A DNA stretch of 64,000 bases. Origin: Phytoactinopolyspora halophila. Lineage in GTDB: Bacteria > Actinomycetota > Actinomycetes > Jiangellales > Jiangellaceae. The notes beneath the pieces were generated by a model. The model saw nothing but the letters and a program-made list of their open reading frames with translations. It had not been told where the DNA came from and did not search any database. The stretch is from NCBI RefSeq assembly GCF_003287285.1, contig NZ_QMIG01000011.1, positions 1 through 64,000 of the forward strand, given 5' to 3'. Position numbers and translations under genes: made by a program. The stretch's first letter is position 1; each line of letters opens with the position of its first letter. Shown here piece by piece: positions 26,071 to 35,151 of this stretch.

Positions 26071-26511
26071 ATGACGTATACACGGAAGGCAACCTGCATG
26101 TTCAACGTCGCGTCGTGGTCGGAGAAACTCATCGCCGACATCGACGGCACGGGTACGAAAGCCGGCGAGGCGTATTTCCCCGATCGCGGCCTCACCCGCA
26201 CCGACGTCAGCTACACGTACACCGGCGACATCGAAGGCACCGGCGCCCTCGTCTACCTCATCGCCTACAAGGCCGACGCCGCTCCCGTCGTCGGTCTGGA
26301 ACGCTTCGAAGGGTCCATCGCCGGTCACGAAGGCACTTGCGTGTTCCGGCACATCGGCCATCAGGACAAGGGCTCGGTCTCGATACACCTCGACGTCGTA
26401 CCCGGCATGGGCACCGGTGGCTTGGAGAACCTCCGCGGCGAGGCCGAGCTGTCCATCCAGGGACACAGCGACCACGGCTACCCCCTCACCTTGTGGTTCG
26501 ACATCGACTGA
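26071..26511 (+). CDS. DUF3224 domain-containing protein
   Basis: 146 residues of the DUF3224 beta-barrel family: ADIDGTGTKAGEAYFPDRGLTRTDVSYTYTGDIEGTGALVYLIAYK and later GTGGLENLRGEAELSIQGH. These small cytoplasmic proteins resemble allene-oxide-cyclase-like barrels; no activity is established. Divergent from the AraC regulator. No obvious Shine-Dalgarno lies before ATG 26071. Confidence 0.85.
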   Translation: MTYTRKATCMFNVASWSEKLIADIDGTGTKAGEAYFPDRGLTRTDVSYTYTGDIEGTGALVYLIAYKADAAPVVGLERFEGSIAGHEGTCVFRHIGHQDKGSVSIHLDVVPGMGTGGLENLRGEAELSIQGHSDHGYPLTLWFDID

Positions 26512-26640
26512 AAATCGGCTGAAGATCCGATGACATCGCGAGCCGCATCGAACCCGTGAGCAGGGTCCTGGCCTGCCCGGATGTGCTGCTCTGCCCAGCA
26601 TACTGTGGCCATTTGACGGGATGGATGACGTTGGGCACGA

Positions 26641-26680
26641 TTTACATGACATGATTTGTAAAACATTCATGCTGTGAATG
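26641..26680. promoter_or_regulatory. two short palindromes before the AbrB-ABC operon
   Basis: TTTACA and TGTAAA (26641-26662) and CATTCA-TGCTG-TGAATG (26664-26680) are two adjacent inverted repeats ending 17 bases before the AbrB start. AbrB-type proteins bind as dimers or tetramers to such sites, so autoregulation is likely. Confidence 0.45.
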
Positions 26681-26697
26681 TTGGAAGAGGTGGCCCG

Positions 26698-26985
26698 ATG
26701 CCTTCCGAGGAGGATGAAGCCTTCTATGGACCCGGGGGACGAGGTTTCTACGGCGCGGTGACGGTCAGTGAGCGGGGCCAGATCGTGATCCCAGCTCAGG
26801 CACGGCGCGATCACGGCATCGAGGCAGGCGACAAGCTGCTCGTTCTAGGCGACCCGGAACAGGGCATAGCGCTCATGAAACTCGAATTTCTGATACGCAA
26901 CCTCGAGGGATCCTCGGCGCTACTCGAGCAGATCCAGAAGCACACCCAGAAAGGAACGGACGAGGCGGAGCCGGGAGATGCCTGA
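26698..26985 (+). CDS. AbrB/MazE/SpoVT-type DNA-binding protein
   Basis: 95 residues. The swapped-hairpin motif reads YGAVTVSERGQIVIPAQARRDHGIEAGDKLLVLGDPEQGIALMK. ATG at 26698 has GAGG about eight bases before; an upstream in-frame GTG is possible. It overlaps the ABC ATPase gene by eight bases, so it is the built-in regulator of a three-gene transporter operon. Confidence 0.88.
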   Translation: MPSEEDEAFYGPGGRGFYGAVTVSERGQIVIPAQARRDHGIEAGDKLLVLGDPEQGIALMKLEFLIRNLEGSSALLEQIQKHTQKGTDEAEPGDA

Positions 26986-27904
26986 CGCGATCAGATGTAG
27001 CAACGTCACCAAACACTACGGCGATATCCGTGCCGTCGACGACGTGTCTTTCGAGGTCCACGACGGTGAGATCTTCGGCATGATCGGCCCCAACGGCGCT
27101 GGCAAGACCACCCTCATGGAATGCATCGAGGGTCTGCGCACCCGCGACACGGGCACGGTCGAAGTCTTCGGCATGGACCCGGAACGTGAGGTTCGCCAGG
27201 TGCGCGAGCGCACTGGCGTGCAGCTCCAGTCGGCCGCCCTTCCCCACCGGATGAAGGTCGGCGAGACGCTGGACCTGTTCGCCGCCTTCTACCAGAATCC
27301 GGCCGACTGGCGTCAGCTACTCAGCCGGCTCGGCCTCGATGGCAAGGCCGACTCCTACGTCGAAAAGCTCTCGGGAGGGCAACGCCAGCGCGTTTTCATC
27401 GCCCTCGCCCTCATCAACAACCCCGGTCTCGTCTTCCTGGACGAGCTGACCACCGGGCTCGATCCGCAGTCGCGCCTCGCCATCTGGGACGTGGTCCGTG
27501 ACATCCGGGACGGTGGCACCACCGTCTTCCTCACCACGCACTTCATGGAAGAGGCGGAGAACCTGTGTGACCGCGTCGCGATCGTGGATCACGGCAAGAT
27601 CGTCGCGCTGGACACCGTCGCCAACCTCATCGCATCGATCGATGCCGAAAGCCGGATCACCTTTACTGTCGATGGCACTCCTCCCGTCGACCGCCTGAAG
27701 GAAGTCTCCGGAGTCACTCGGGTCGAGAACGCCAGCGGACGCGTCGTCGTCCACGGCACCGGCAACCGATTCCAGCAAGACGTCATGAGTGTACTGTCCG
27801 ACATCGACCTGAACGTGCGAGACATGCGCTCCGAACAACCCAGCCTCGAAGACGTCTTCCTGGCTCTCACCGGCCGCGAGATGCGAGAAGGACAGCCGAC
27901 ATGA
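26978..27904 (+). CDS. ABC transporter ATP-binding protein (DrrA-like)
   Basis: 308 residues. Walker A GPNGAGKTT, signature LSGGQRQRV, Walker B LVFLDELTTGLD and the H-loop TTHFME are intact. A C-terminal domain of about 90 residues follows, as in drug- and antibiotic-resistance exporters. It overlaps AbrB upstream and the permease downstream (ATGA). The substrate is unknown. Confidence 0.9.
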   Translation: MPDAIRCSNVTKHYGDIRAVDDVSFEVHDGEIFGMIGPNGAGKTTLMECIEGLRTRDTGTVEVFGMDPEREVRQVRERTGVQLQSAALPHRMKVGETLDLFAAFYQNPADWRQLLSRLGLDGKADSYVEKLSGGQRQRVFIALALINNPGLVFLDELTTGLDPQSRLAIWDVVRDIRDGGTTVFLTTHFMEEAENLCDRVAIVDHGKIVALDTVANLIASIDAESRITFTVDGTPPVDRLKEVSGVTRVENASGRVVVHGTGNRFQQDVMSVLSDIDLNVRDMRSEQPSLEDVFLALTGREMREGQPT

Positions 27905-28644
27905 CAGCCACGACCAAACTGGTCAGCATCCAGACCAAACGATCCGTCCGCGAGCCGGTCGGCGTGTTCTTCATGATCGCGTTCGCGCCGCTGTTCGCCA
28001 TCGCCATGGGCCTCATCTTCGGCAACGATCCCCAGCCGGAGTTCGACGGCCGCGGCTATCTCGACGCGAACCTGGTGAGCTTCGCGGCCATCATCATCGC
28101 AATCGTCAGCATGATCGTGATTCCGGTCGACATTGTCACCCAGCGCGAGACCGGGGCCTTGCGTCGCTTTCGTGCGACGCCGCTGCAGCCGGCCGCCTAC
28201 ATCGCGTCCGATGTGGTCGTGCGATTCGTCCTCTCGCTCCTCAGCGTGGCCGCCATGCTGGCCGTCGGAACGCTCATCTTCGGCGCAAATCTGGAAGGCA
28301 ACATCGTCAACGTGCTGCTCGCAGCCGCGCTCGGCATCCTCGCCTTCCTCGCCGTCGGCTACGCGCTCTCTGCCATCATGCCCACGGCCGGTGTTGCCCA
28401 GCTGGCGGGTAACGTGCTGGTCTTTCCACTGATCTTCCTCTCGGGCGGTCCGGTCCCCCTCGCCGTCCTGCCCGACGGTGTACGCGATTTCGCACAGTAC
28501 TCGCCCCTGACACAGCTCGTGGAGCTCCTCCAAGCCCTGTGGTCCGGGGAAGCGTGGCACGAGAACTGGGTACCCATCGTCGTACTCGTGGCCCTGCTCG
28601 GCGTGGCAACCGCCGTCGCGGCGCGGCTCTTCCGCTGGGAGTGA
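27901..28644 (+). CDS. ABC-2 type transporter permease
   Basis: 247 residues with six predicted membrane helices and an ABC-2 fold (TQRETGALRRFRATPLQPAAYI before helix 3; LSGGPVPLAVLPDGVRDFAQYSPLTQLVELLQALW near the end). It partners the preceding ATPase as an exporter. Nothing after it belongs clearly to the operon. Confidence 0.9.
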   Translation: MTATTKLVSIQTKRSVREPVGVFFMIAFAPLFAIAMGLIFGNDPQPEFDGRGYLDANLVSFAAIIIAIVSMIVIPVDIVTQRETGALRRFRATPLQPAAYIASDVVVRFVLSLLSVAAMLAVGTLIFGANLEGNIVNVLLAAALGILAFLAVGYALSAIMPTAGVAQLAGNVLVFPLIFLSGGPVPLAVLPDGVRDFAQYSPLTQLVELLQALWSGEAWHENWVPIVVLVALLGVATAVAARLFRWE

Positions 28645-28868
28645 CCTCACAGCGATAGCATTGCTGCGTGGTCAATCTCCAGGATGAGATACTCGGGGAG
28701 CTCTTGACCCACTGAGACCCGGACTTGGCGCCTCCGATCGCCCGGTCATCTGCAGATCCGGCTGAGTTCACGCTCACAGACTCTAGTAAGGGTCACGCTT
28801 CAGTTGACACAGCCGTGTCAGGAACCAACCCGAAGCACGATCACTACCCCTCGCCCAGCAGACAGTAG
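28645..28868. other. intergenic region after the AbrB-ABC operon
   Basis: 224 bp. A 15-codon frame at 28668-28715 reads MVNLQDEILGELLTH and could be the start of a lost gene; it is too short to judge. TGACAC-AGCC-GTGTCA at 28805-28820 is a perfect short inverted repeat. No terminator-like long stem was found. Confidence 0.3.
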
Positions 28869-29246
28869 TCAAGCGGCCAGCCACCAGACGACGGGGTGTT
28901 CGCCGAGACCGTCTGGTGGGTCGGCGACTAGTGCGGTGATGGCCTTGTGGAGCCGGTTCAGGCCGGGCCGGGTGCGTGGAAAGCGGGCGTGGTGACAGTA
29001 GATGACGCCGACATGGTCGGGCCCGGCGGCGATGGCGGCGCTGAACGTGGTCACGTCCTCGGTCACCACGACCCGGCTTTCGGCCACGGCGGCTTGCAGG
29101 ACGCGTTGGTCGTCTACGCCGCGCAGCTCGGGCCGGTGCGTAGTCAGCGCCACCGCATCGATGCCGTCAGCCGTCAGGTCGTCGGCGAGCCAGGCCGGGT
29201 AGTGCTCGTCGAGCAGGAACCGCAGCGCCGTCAGCTCAGACGGCAT
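28869..29246 (-). CDS. DUF5615 PIN-like toxin
   Basis: 125 residues. RFLLDEHYPAWLADDLTADGIDAVALTTHRPELRGVDD and SRVVVTEDVTTF match the PIN-like DUF5615 fold, where the acidic residues of LLDEH, the later Asp and TEDxxTF would form a nuclease site. It starts inside the end of the antitoxin gene (11-base overlap) on the same strand. It is probably the toxin of a type II pair. Confidence 0.8.
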   Translation of the reverse strand: MPSELTALRFLLDEHYPAWLADDLTADGIDAVALTTHRPELRGVDDQRVLQAAVAESRVVVTEDVTTFSAAIAAGPDHVGVIYCHHARFPRTRPGLNRLHKAITALVADPPDGLGEHPVVWWLAA

Positions 29247-29658
29247 CGAGGGCTCGCCGACGCTCCCACGCCGCCAGCGCCTCGTCCTGGCTGGCCTGAT
29301 GGCGGCTGATCAGATCGTCAATCTCGTCGCGGTGGTCAGCCCAGTACGCCAGCGCGGTTTCCACGTCGGCAACGCCCAGCCCGAGCGCGTCGGCGACCAC
29401 GGCCGGGCTGCGCTCGTCCTTGTCGTGCTGCAACCACGACTCCGCCACAGTCCACACCTGCGGGCCGCTCACCAGCGCAGCGCGACGTTCACCGGTCACC
29501 GTGGTGACGAAGACGATGCCGGGGTGGGCCTCCATGCGCAGCCACTCCCGCACCGCGCTCACGACCACGCTCGACTTGTTCGCTCCGGTCTGGCGCGCGT
29601 ACTCGGCCAGGTTCCTATCCACCTGGTCCGGGAACCGCACGTTCGTCGGGGACGCCAT
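29236..29658 (-). CDS. ribbon-helix-helix/DUF433-like antitoxin
   Basis: 140 residues in two parts. An N-terminal RHH motif (TNVRFPDQVDRNLAEYARQTGANKSSVVVSAVREWLRME) is followed by a DUF433-like helix-turn-helix unit (VWTVAESWLQHDKDERSPAVVADALGLGVADVETALAYWADH), the type usually paired with DUF5615 toxins. TACACT lies seven bases before ATG 29658 with no Shine-Dalgarno, suggesting a leaderless transcript. Confidence 0.8.
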   Translation of the reverse strand: MASPTNVRFPDQVDRNLAEYARQTGANKSSVVVSAVREWLRMEAHPGIVFVTTVTGERRAALVSGPQVWTVAESWLQHDKDERSPAVVADALGLGVADVETALAYWADHRDEIDDLISRHQASQDEALAAWERRRALDAV

Positions 29659-29661
29659 GCA

Positions 29662-29672
29662 CTACAGTGTAG
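29662..29672 (-). promoter_or_regulatory. palindrome overlapping the antitoxin -10 element
   Basis: CTACAGTGTAG is a perfect 11-bp palindrome three bases before the antitoxin start. It contains the presumed -10 hexamer TACACT on the minus strand, so binding of the antitoxin there would block its own transcription. Confidence 0.5.
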
Positions 29673-29749
29673 CAACTGATGCCCGTAGAGTCGTGAACCC
29701 AGCCATTGGCCTCACATGTTCTTATCCGGCGAGCAGCCGGCCGTTGACC

Positions 29750-31150
<1,401 letters not shown>

Positions 31151-31227
31151 AGAAGACAGCCTAACGAGGGACCGGCTAAGACCGGCGGACCGGTAGGCTC
31201 GTCGGCCCCCATAACCAACAGCAACGT

Positions 31228-31246
31228 GGCCCCTTGTGGGGCCTTT
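31228..31246 (+). terminator. hairpin GGCCCC-TTGT-GGGGCC followed by TTT
   Basis: A 6-bp GC stem with a four-base loop and a short T run at 31244-31246. It reads as a terminator on the plus strand, upstream of the secreted-protein operon, so it could shield or attenuate it. Confidence 0.45.
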
Positions 31247-31284
31247 CAGGTGCTCGTAGGCTGCCTCCTAATAATCTTGAGGAC

Positions 31285-31315
31285 GCGGTGGCGGCGCCAC
31301 TAACACCGCCACCGC
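31285..31315 (+). promoter_or_regulatory. 10-bp stem-loop in the leader of the secreted-protein operon
   Basis: GCGGTGGCGG and CCGCCACCGC pair perfectly around an 11-base loop, 35 bases before the GTG at 31350. No T tract follows. It may be a leader structure or attenuator for the operon. Confidence 0.4.
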
Positions 31316-31349
31316 TAGCTCCTCACCGTGCAGACCTCGGGAGGTACCA

Positions 31350-31730
31350 GTGAGGAACGAGCGCAGTTTATCTCAGGCTGGTCACGCCGGTACACGCCAT
31401 CGGGCACGGGCGCTGGCGTTGGCCATCACCACCGCCACCCTGGCCTTTGTCGTCGCGACGCCAGCCACTGCTGCCGAGTCGGAAAACGGACGCTACGTTT
31501 CCTGTAATCCGTTGGATGTGTACACGTATACCCGCGTGGTGGGTGAAGGTCACCACCGACAAACCGTGGGCGGGCGAAACTTCTTCGATGATTTCAACCA
31601 CAGCTCCTACCAGTACGACTCGGCATACTTCGGTTTCGAGTACATCAACAGCTGGGCCGTCGTTACGAACCAAGCACTAGACAATGACGATACGGGCGCC
31701 ACGTGCACCTACCCTCTCGCCGAGGAGTAA
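31350..31730 (+). CDS. small secreted protein, possible lactococcin-972-like bacteriocin
   Basis: 126 residues. A basic N terminus and hydrophobic core ALALAITTATLAFVVATPATA end in a signal-peptidase site AxA, leaving about 85 residues with two Cys. The mature part is rich in Tyr, Phe, Asn and Asp (FFDDFNHSSYQYDSAYFGFEY). The spacing of aromatics, His and Ser loosely recalls lactococcin 972, which is also encoded beside ABC/FtsX genes, but the match is weak. GTG follows GGGAGG. It heads a five-gene operon with an exporter. I cannot exclude a structural or signalling role. Confidence 0.6.
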   Translation: MRNERSLSQAGHAGTRHRARALALAITTATLAFVVATPATAAESENGRYVSCNPLDVYTYTRVVGEGHHRQTVGGRNFFDDFNHSSYQYDSAYFGFEYINSWAVVTNQALDNDDTGATCTYPLAEE

Positions 31731-31736
31731 GCAACG

Positions 31737-32255
31737 TTGACACGCTCACGCAGAACGCTCAGCGCCAGTGTCACCGCGATCGCGGTGGCACTGGCCGCAT
31801 GCACAACGGACGAGCCCGAAGCCGACGGCGATTCGACGCGCACGCGCGCGCCTGCTGAGGACTTCGCCGAGAACATGAAACGCTGCATGGGCGACAAGGG
31901 CTGGGAACTCACCATTGACGACGACGGCAGTGTCATGGGGAGCGCGCCGGTGGAGCAACGAGACCAATACCGGAATGATATGGAAGCGTGCAAGGCCGAA
32001 TACGGCTATGACCTGCCGCCTCCGCCCATGACACGGGAGCAGGCCGAGGAGCATTACGCGGAATTGGCCGATGCCGCACAGTGCATCAAGGATCTCGGGT
32101 ACGCGGTGCCGGAGCCACCGAGCAAGCAGGCGTCGATCGAGTCGCTCATGAGCGAGAGTCGGGATCCGTTGTGGTTCCCGTACAAGCACGTCGTCGATAC
32201 GAAGGACAGGTCAGAGATCGAGCGAGTGTTCGCTGAGTGTCCGCAACCCGAGTAG
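31737..32255 (+). CDS. small lipoprotein with conserved cysteines
   Basis: 172 residues. Lipobox VALAAC (Cys22) after a basic start; the mature part has FAENMKRCMGDKGWELTIDDDG, MEACKAEYGYDLPPPP and a C-terminal AECPQPE, so several Cys may pair. I know similar uncharacterised lipoproteins in actinobacteria beside peptidoglycan-binding adaptor genes. TTG at 31737 has GAGGAG nine bases upstream, six bases after the secreted-protein stop. It may be an immunity or receptor part of the system. Confidence 0.7.
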   Translation: MTRSRRTLSASVTAIAVALAACTTDEPEADGDSTRTRAPAEDFAENMKRCMGDKGWELTIDDDGSVMGSAPVEQRDQYRNDMEACKAEYGYDLPPPPMTREQAEEHYAELADAAQCIKDLGYAVPEPPSKQASIESLMSESRDPLWFPYKHVVDTKDRSEIERVFAECPQPE

Positions 32256-32263
32256 GCCACCCG

Positions 32264-33349
32264 GTGCGTACCCGGACTGTTGTGATCGGCTGGGTCTTGG
32301 CGCTGGCCACCGGTTGTGCGGCTGGCGCATGGGCGGCGCACGAGCTGCTGGCCGGGCCAGAGGACACACTCGAGGCGCCCGAGTACACCTTGGTCGAGGT
32401 CGGGGAAGGGACCGTCGGCCAATCCATGCAGCTCAACACGTCGGCCCAGTGGCCGACTCAGTCAGTCGTGCCGAATCAGGCGTCCGGAGTTCTGACCAGC
32501 CTCGAGTTCACGGACGGCGAGCGGGCAGAGCCTGGTGACGTCCTGTATACCGTTGACCTCCATCCCGTCGTCGTGGCGGCTGGTGACGTTCCGGCATTCC
32601 GTGACCTGAGCGCCGGGACACGAGGCGAGGACGTCGCCCAGTTCCAAGAACTGTTGCTGAGTTTGGGTTACGACGTGGGCAAGGCCGACGGGATATTCGG
32701 TTCAGACACGGAGAGGGCGGTACGTGCCTGGCAGAGGGACCTCGGCGTTGCCGAAGACGGCGTGGTTTCCCGGGAAGATGTCCTCTACGTGCCGGGCCTT
32801 CCAGAACGTCTGGCCCTCCATCCAGATCTCGCCACCGGCGATACGCTGACCGGAGGCGAAGAGGCGGTCCGGATACTCGACGATGCACCATCGTTTACGA
32901 TCACGCTTCCGGAGAATCAAGCCCAGATGGTCGAACCGGGGATGGCTGTGCAGATCACGCGAGAGGATGGTGATCCGTGGTCGGCAGAGATCGATGAAGT
33001 GCGCAGCGGCGAGACTCCAGAGAACTCTGTGGCCGTGCTGGACAGCACCGGTGACGCACCAATATGCGGCAATGACTGTCCCGAGATTCCCCTTGACCAG
33101 GAGACCTTGCTGCCCAGTGTCATCCAGGTGGTTCCCGAGGTCAGTGGGCTGACGGTCCCCGCGGCGGCGCTCGTCACCCGAGCGGAGGGCGATGTCGGGG
33201 TGGTATCTGAGTCAGGCGAGTTTCTCCCGGTCACGGTCGTCGAGAGCGCCGGGGGCACCGCCGTTGTCGAGGGCGTTGAGGCAGGCATGCAGGTTCGCGC
33301 ACCTGGACGATCAGGTGACATGGAGGCAGACGGGGACGGCAGTTCGTGA
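32264..33349 (+). CDS. membrane-fusion-like adaptor with peptidoglycan-binding domain
   Basis: About 361 residues. An N-terminal membrane anchor (VVIGWVLALATGCAAGAWAAHELL) is followed by an HlyD/MacA-like beta/lipoyl part (SGVLTSLEFTDGERAEPGDVLYTVD). A PG_binding_1 domain is inserted in it (LSAGTRGEDVAQFQELLLSLGYDVGKADGIFGSDTERAVRAWQRDLGV), and the C-terminal barrel ends LTVPAAALVTRAEGD. It would link the ABC exporter to the cell wall. GTG at 32264 gives the anchor at the N terminus; a GTG at 32237 overlapping the lipoprotein gene is the alternative. Neither has a clear Shine-Dalgarno. Confidence 0.8.
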   Translation: MRTRTVVIGWVLALATGCAAGAWAAHELLAGPEDTLEAPEYTLVEVGEGTVGQSMQLNTSAQWPTQSVVPNQASGVLTSLEFTDGERAEPGDVLYTVDLHPVVVAAGDVPAFRDLSAGTRGEDVAQFQELLLSLGYDVGKADGIFGSDTERAVRAWQRDLGVAEDGVVSREDVLYVPGLPERLALHPDLATGDTLTGGEEAVRILDDAPSFTITLPENQAQMVEPGMAVQITREDGDPWSAEIDEVRSGETPENSVAVLDSTGDAPICGNDCPEIPLDQETLLPSVIQVVPEVSGLTVPAAALVTRAEGDVGVVSESGEFLPVTVVESAGGTAVVEGVEAGMQVRAPGRSGDMEADGDGSS

Positions 33350-34011
33350 CGGAATCCACGGCGCCCGTGCTCTCCGCAGAAGATCTCACGTTCGCCTACG
33401 CGGACGGTGACCCGATCGTCGCCGAATGGACGACTACATTCGAGGCTGGAACGACGACAGCTATCACCGGGCCGTCGGGATGCGGTAAGTCGACCCTGCT
33501 CTACCTGCTTGGTCTCATGCTGCAGCCATCCGCCGGGCATGTGATGTTGCGCGGTACTCCGGTCGACGCGCTACGAGATGCCGAACGCGCTCGATTGCGA
33601 GCCCACACGTTCGGGTTCGTCTTCCAGGATGCCGCCCTCGACGCGACACGAACCGTACTGGACAACGTCATCGAGACGGCACTGTACCGGCGCCAGTCCC
33701 GGCACGAAGCCATCCAGACTGCCTATGAGCTGCTGGAACGCTTCGGAGTCGAGATCCGCGAGGCACACCGTCCCGGTCAGATCTCGGGCGGGCAGGCACA
33801 ACGCATCGCACTGTGCCGAGCAATGCTCGCGGACCCGCCCGTTTTCCTCGCCGACGAACCCACCGGTAACCTCGATCCGGCCACCAGCGAGACGGTCATA
33901 CAGGCGTTACGCGACCGCGCCGCTGACGGCGCCTGTGTCGTTGTCGCCACCCACGATCCCGCTGTCGTGGAGGCATGCGATCGGCGTATCCGGCTGGGGG
34001 CTGCATCGTGA
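33346..34011 (+). CDS. ABC transporter ATP-binding protein (MacB/LolD type)
   Basis: 221 residues. Walker A GPSGCGKST, Q-loop FGFVFQDAALD, signature ISGGQAQRI, Walker B PVFLADEPTGNLD and H-loop THD. The LolD/MacB subfamily powers mechanotransmission rather than transport through the membrane. GTG overlaps the adaptor stop (GTGA), and the FtsX permease overlaps in the same way at the other end. Confidence 0.92.
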   Translation: MTESTAPVLSAEDLTFAYADGDPIVAEWTTTFEAGTTTAITGPSGCGKSTLLYLLGLMLQPSAGHVMLRGTPVDALRDAERARLRAHTFGFVFQDAALDATRTVLDNVIETALYRRQSRHEAIQTAYELLERFGVEIREAHRPGQISGGQAQRIALCRAMLADPPVFLADEPTGNLDPATSETVIQALRDRAADGACVVVATHDPAVVEACDRRIRLGAAS

Positions 34012-35117
34012 GCGCGATGTTTGTCCTCGGGCGGGAGGCTGTCGCCTCCGCACGCGGCCAGGTGGTGACAAGTGTCCTGACAGTCGCCATGGTCGCTGGA
34101 ATGTGCGTCGCTGTCTTGATGACCACTGGCCGTACAGCCGCAGCCGAGGATGCTGCCCTTGCCGAGATCGATGCGGCAGGCACTCGCAGTATCGTGGTCC
34201 GCGCCGACGCCGATGCCCGTCTTACCGCAAACGTCATCGACCGCCTTCAAGCGGTTACCGAGATCGACACCGCAATTGGCTTTGGGCCCATCGTCGATGC
34301 GCGCAACGCCCAGGTGCCGGACGGACCCAAGGTGCCTCTTCGCAACGGCTACGGGACGTTGGATGGCCGCTCACTTGTCGTACCGGATCTCCCGGATCGT
34401 GCGCTCGCTTCCACCGAGGCAATCCAGACGCTCGGCTTCCGTGACGGCCTCGGCGCGTTGCGGACGGACACGGGCCACGAACTCGTGGTGTCCGGCAAGC
34501 TCGAGGTTCCCGCTTACGCCACATTCCTCGAACCGCTGGTAGTGATACCTTCGTCGAAGCCAGACGCCCCGTCGGGAACCCGCCCTACGGATCCACTCAC
34601 CGTGCTCATCGTCCTCGCAGATTCCCCGCGACATGTCGCACCGGTTTCTGACACGGTGAAAAGCCTGCTGGAGGCTGCCGATGAGACGAAGATCACCATG
34701 GAGACGTCCCAAGAGTTGGCCACCATCCGTACCGCGATCCAAGGCGAGCTTGGCAGCTACGGTCGCGGAACGGTACTGGTCATCCTGGCAGTCTCAGCAG
34801 CCTTAGTTGCCGTCAACCTGCTCACGCTCGTCAGTATTCGCCGCAAGGACTTCGGACGTCGCCGTGCCCTGGGCGCTACACGGTCACTGATTGTTGCCCT
34901 CTTGCTGACTCAAACAGCTCTGCTGGCCGGAATCGGGGCGCTGGTAGGAGTCGCCGGAGCACTGACCGCACTCAGCGTCACCGGAAGTCCGCTGCCCGGC
35001 CCGTCGTTCGTGATAGCCGTCGTCATCGCAGCAGTCCTCACTGCATTGCTCGGCGCCCTACTTCCTGCCATCTCCGCAGCCCGGAAGGATCCCCTGCACG
35101 AGTTGCGAGTCCCATGA
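34008..35117 (+). CDS. FtsX/MacB-type permease
   Basis: 369 residues. One N-terminal helix (VVTSVLTVAMVAGMCVAVLMTT), a large extracytoplasmic domain of about 220 residues, and three C-terminal helices starting RGTVLVILAVSAALVAVNLLTLVSIRRKDFGRRRALGATRSLIVALLL, the FtsX signature. It pairs with the preceding ATPase. The operon as a whole would push a secreted peptide, or remove a toxic one, through the wall-bound adaptor. Confidence 0.88.
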   Translation: MSAMFVLGREAVASARGQVVTSVLTVAMVAGMCVAVLMTTGRTAAAEDAALAEIDAAGTRSIVVRADADARLTANVIDRLQAVTEIDTAIGFGPIVDARNAQVPDGPKVPLRNGYGTLDGRSLVVPDLPDRALASTEAIQTLGFRDGLGALRTDTGHELVVSGKLEVPAYATFLEPLVVIPSSKPDAPSGTRPTDPLTVLIVLADSPRHVAPVSDTVKSLLEAADETKITMETSQELATIRTAIQGELGSYGRGTVLVILAVSAALVAVNLLTLVSIRRKDFGRRRALGATRSLIVALLLTQTALLAGIGALVGVAGALTALSVTGSPLPGPSFVIAVVIAAVLTALLGALLPAISAARKDPLHELRVP

Positions 35118-35128
35118 TTCGAGAGCTT

Positions 35129-35151
35129 GCGTACCGGGCTCGAAGGTACGC
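35129..35151. terminator. 7-bp hairpin between convergent genes
   Basis: GCGTACC and GGTACGC pair around nine bases, directly between the FtsX stop and the stop of the LLM-hemerythrin gene. Confidence 0.45.
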
